Below, piece after piece: positions 62,459-64,000 of a stretch of 64,000 nucleotides of DNA; positions within the stretch are counted from its first letter, which is position 1; every line of letters starts with the position of its first letter. A program made the position numbers and the translations under genes. The notes beneath the pieces were generated by a model, which saw only the letters and a program-made list of their open reading frames with translations, did no database searches and had not been told where the DNA came from. The stretch comes from Thermoguttaceae bacterium. Lineage in GTDB: Bacteria > Planctomycetota > Planctomycetia > Pirellulales > Thermoguttaceae. Location of the stretch: positions 62,001-126,000 of the forward strand of contig JAFSMO010000104.1 in the NCBI GenBank assembly GCA_017447865.1, written 5' to 3'.

Positions 62459-62538
62459 ATTTTTCCTTTCTGGAAAATGTTAAAGAACTTAAAAAACAGG
62501 AAAGAAACCATTGAAATATCGAGGAAATGGTATCTTGC

Positions 62539-62570
62539 GGGGACGATACAGGAAGCATCGTCCCCTTTTT
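62539..62570. terminator. Hairpin between the caspase-like and CHAT genes
   Basis: GGGGACGAT / ATCGTCCCC, 9-nt loop, with TTTTT on the plus strand side only. For the minus-strand genes it forms a hairpin without a U-tract. It is related to 35003-35029. Confidence 0.55.
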
Positions 62571-62596
62571 ACAGCGGTTATTCGCCCATCTGGATG

Positions 62597-64000
62597 TTAT
62601 TCCTTAAACGCATAGTTAAGGTCGAACATGTCGATTGGCGTTGATTTGCTGCTCGGAATTTTGAAGACAGACCGGGTTGTTTCTACGCTGTCTTTTTCCC
62701 CCTCGCCCATTCCAGAACCACGTGTAACTGATACAGGCTCCGCCTTAAAGATGAGCACTCGAATGCAGCCAAGGGGTACATCCACCTTGGTTGGATCAAC
62801 TTTCATACGTGAACGCAGGGATTCAGGAGCATCCTGGACCACGAAGTAGTTGTAATCCATCACGACCTTGCCTTTGCTATTGACATGGCTGTCAGTTACC
62901 CAACCCACAAAACCAGTACCTTCTGTGTGTGAACCGACCGTATAGTATCTGCCCTTGTCAATATGGTTGGAGATTAAATCCAGTCTGCTGTCGTCATTTT
63001 CACCTTTTTTGATAACCGGATTCAGACCATCGACCAGGCACATGACGCAGTAGGTTGTGTCTGTTGGATTGTCGATATTAACGACCAGGGCATCTCCCTT
63101 TTCAACGATATAACCACTTGGGGTTTCTTTTAACGGTTTTCCATCTCTGCGTTTTAACGTAATCTGTAATCCTGAAACATGTTCTTCTTCTAAGGGTTCC
63201 GTCGAAATACTGGGGGCAACTTCATTAATGTCCTGGGACTCTACTTCAACGTACTTTACAGAAGTTTCCCTGGTTTTGTTGCCAGTATTTTTTAATTCCG
63301 GCGGCGTCGAAAGGACGAACATTGTCAAGATTTCGTTCGTGTCAAGATTAACGATACAACAATTTACCTTGAGGACCAATTGTTCGTCACTTCCCTTTGC
63401 CATTTCGATCCAGAATTTTCCCTGGATGGCATAACGGTAGTTCACGTTACGTTTTGTCTTCGGCCTGTCAATGATGGACTTGAAAATTTCGACTTTCGGA
63501 TTGAGCTTCCTTTTGATCACGTTCGCGATCTGTCGCCCATACAGACGGCTCTCCTGTTGGTCAACAGGCACACCAGCTTGAATGAAATCGTCCACACGAA
63601 TCGTTTTCGGATCAAGATGGTGGTATTGAACGATATCATTAATATTGTTCAACAAGAAGTTTACGCTTACTTCATAAGGAAGATTCGGAACTTCAAATTG
63701 GATGTCGGCGTTCGGGCCTTTGACGATCTTCTTAAATTCAGGTCTCTGAATTTCGACATCATCCGAGGACACAGAGGATTTGGCTGCGTATTCATTCGAA
63801 CGGTATCCGGAGAGAGTTCCGATCAAATCGCGTTCCTGTTTCTCACTGACCATTCCAACCAGAGAATAGGCATACGTATGAATTTCCTCAACAGAGACTT
63901 TTCCATCCTGATTATTGTCAGCCATTCCCGACAGGGCAGCGAGGATATAACTCGTGTATAATGAAATGCCACGGTTGACGAAAACCTGAGAGGTCTGATT
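62597..64000 (-). CDS. Caspase-like protein with EF-hand-like loop, 5' end outside the window
   Basis: The frame is open to the right edge, so the N-terminal part is missing. The first visible residues (NQTSQVFVNRGISLYTSY, then ILAALSG) match the end of a bacterial caspase (peptidase C14) domain. They are followed by DNNQDGKVSVEE, a full 12-residue EF-hand-type loop that commonly ends such domains. The remaining ~430 residues are beta-rich and include VNFLLNNINDIVQYHHLDP and a large region with conserved-looking strands (GDALVVNIDNPTDTTYCVMCLVDGLNPVI) resembling DUF4384-type domains seen next to bacterial caspases; this is tentative. It lies upstream of the CHAT gene in the same orientation with a hairpin between them. 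An internal ATG at 63925 is not the likely start. Confidence 0.75.
   Translation of the reverse strand, partial: NQTSQVFVNRGISLYTSYILAALSGMADNNQDGKVSVEEIHTYAYSLVGMVSEKQERDLIGTLSGYRSNEYAAKSSVSSDDVEIQRPEFKKIVKGPNADIQFEVPNLPYEVSVNFLLNNINDIVQYHHLDPKTIRVDDFIQAGVPVDQQESRLYGRQIANVIKRKLNPKVEIFKSIIDRPKTKRNVNYRYAIQGKFWIEMAKGSDEQLVLKVNCCIVNLDTNEILTMFVLSTPPELKNTGNKTRETSVKYVEVESQDINEVAPSISTEPLEEEHVSGLQITLKRRDGKPLKETPSGYIVEKGDALVVNIDNPTDTTYCVMCLVDGLNPVIKKGENDDSRLDLISNHIDKGRYYTVGSHTEGTGFVGWVTDSHVNSKGKVVMDYNYFVVQDAPESLRSRMKVDPTKVDVPLGCIRVLIFKAEPVSVTRGSGMGEGEKDSVETTRSVFKIPSSKSTPIDMFDLNYAFKE

Noticed and set aside
1..64000. tRNA or rRNA genes, insertion sequences, prophage
   Set aside because: No cloverleaf with T-loop motif, rRNA-like sequence, transposase or phage structural gene was recognised on either strand by reading; a covariance-model search was not possible.

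Overview
The window looks like a chromosomal segment of a PVC-superphylum bacterium, most likely a planctomycete with a fermentative or host-associated lifestyle. This is inference from gene content: secreted HzsA-related cytochrome-like proteins, DUF1080 and DUF4838 proteins, an SHD1 domain, kinase- and caspase-FGE fusions, a bacterial microcompartment shell protein, a Na+-translocating NADH:quinone oxidoreductase and a PPi-type phosphofructokinase. Most of the window is GC-rich. The exception is about 20.1-22.95 kb, which is strongly AT-rich and carries a restriction-modification pair. I saw no rRNA, tRNA, CRISPR array, transposase or integrase.

Layout. 0-6.1 kb (minus strand): HzsA-like protein, secreted GH5-like glycosidase, LysE exporter. 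6.3-12.4 kb (minus): complete nqrABCDEF. 12.9-17.0 kb (plus): tpiA, a secG with a long Pro/Ala/Glu tail, then yicC-gmk-rpoZ-coaC. 17.1-20.0 kb: secreted DUF4838 protein with CBM9-like domain. 20.3-22.8 kb (minus): type II R-M island. 22.96-27.4 kb: queG (minus), then BMC shell protein, nadK, GNAT and an NPCBM protein (plus). 27.5-32.6 kb: lipoprotein alpha/beta hydrolase converging with and overlapping a second HzsA-like gene, preceded by a DUF1080 gene. 33.0-43.2 kb (plus): ABC-F ATPase, then a signalling cluster: an SPFH-like pair (one with a zinc ribbon), an excisionase-like HTH, a double-FHA-like protein, a small LRR/TM protein and a Ser/Thr kinase fused through a TM helix to an FGE-like domain. 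43.3-48.8 kb: xseA, pfp-type phosphofructokinase, second GH5-like glycosidase. 49.0-54.3 kb: tandem caspase-like/FGE protein, secreted LRR protein, DUF58 protein. 54.7-57.5 kb: malic enzyme and hisS. 57.6-64.0 kb (minus): small secreted protein, a 1325-residue TPR-CHAT protein and the 3' part of a caspase-like EF-hand protein running off the right edge.

How the genes fit together. Nqr, triosephosphate isomerase, PPi-type PFK and malic enzyme point to energy conservation based on glycolysis and a sodium motive force. The two GH5-like enzymes, the DUF4838, DUF1080 and NPCBM proteins and the HzsA-like proteins form a secreted or periplasmic polysaccharide and redox set. The right half is rich in signalling and caspase-fold proteins: one CHAT domain with an intact His/Cys dyad, one protein whose two caspase domains have complementary losses of His and Cys, and one caspase-like protein with an EF-hand loop. 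Kinase, caspase and FGE-like modules recur, which suggests a sensing, regulated-proteolysis or self/non-self network.

The intergenic DNA carries families of palindromic repeats: inverted arrays of 7-nt units, REP-like hairpins and one roughly 250-bp fold-back element. It also holds several near-consensus sigma70-type promoters, four of which have a run of five C immediately before the -35 box.
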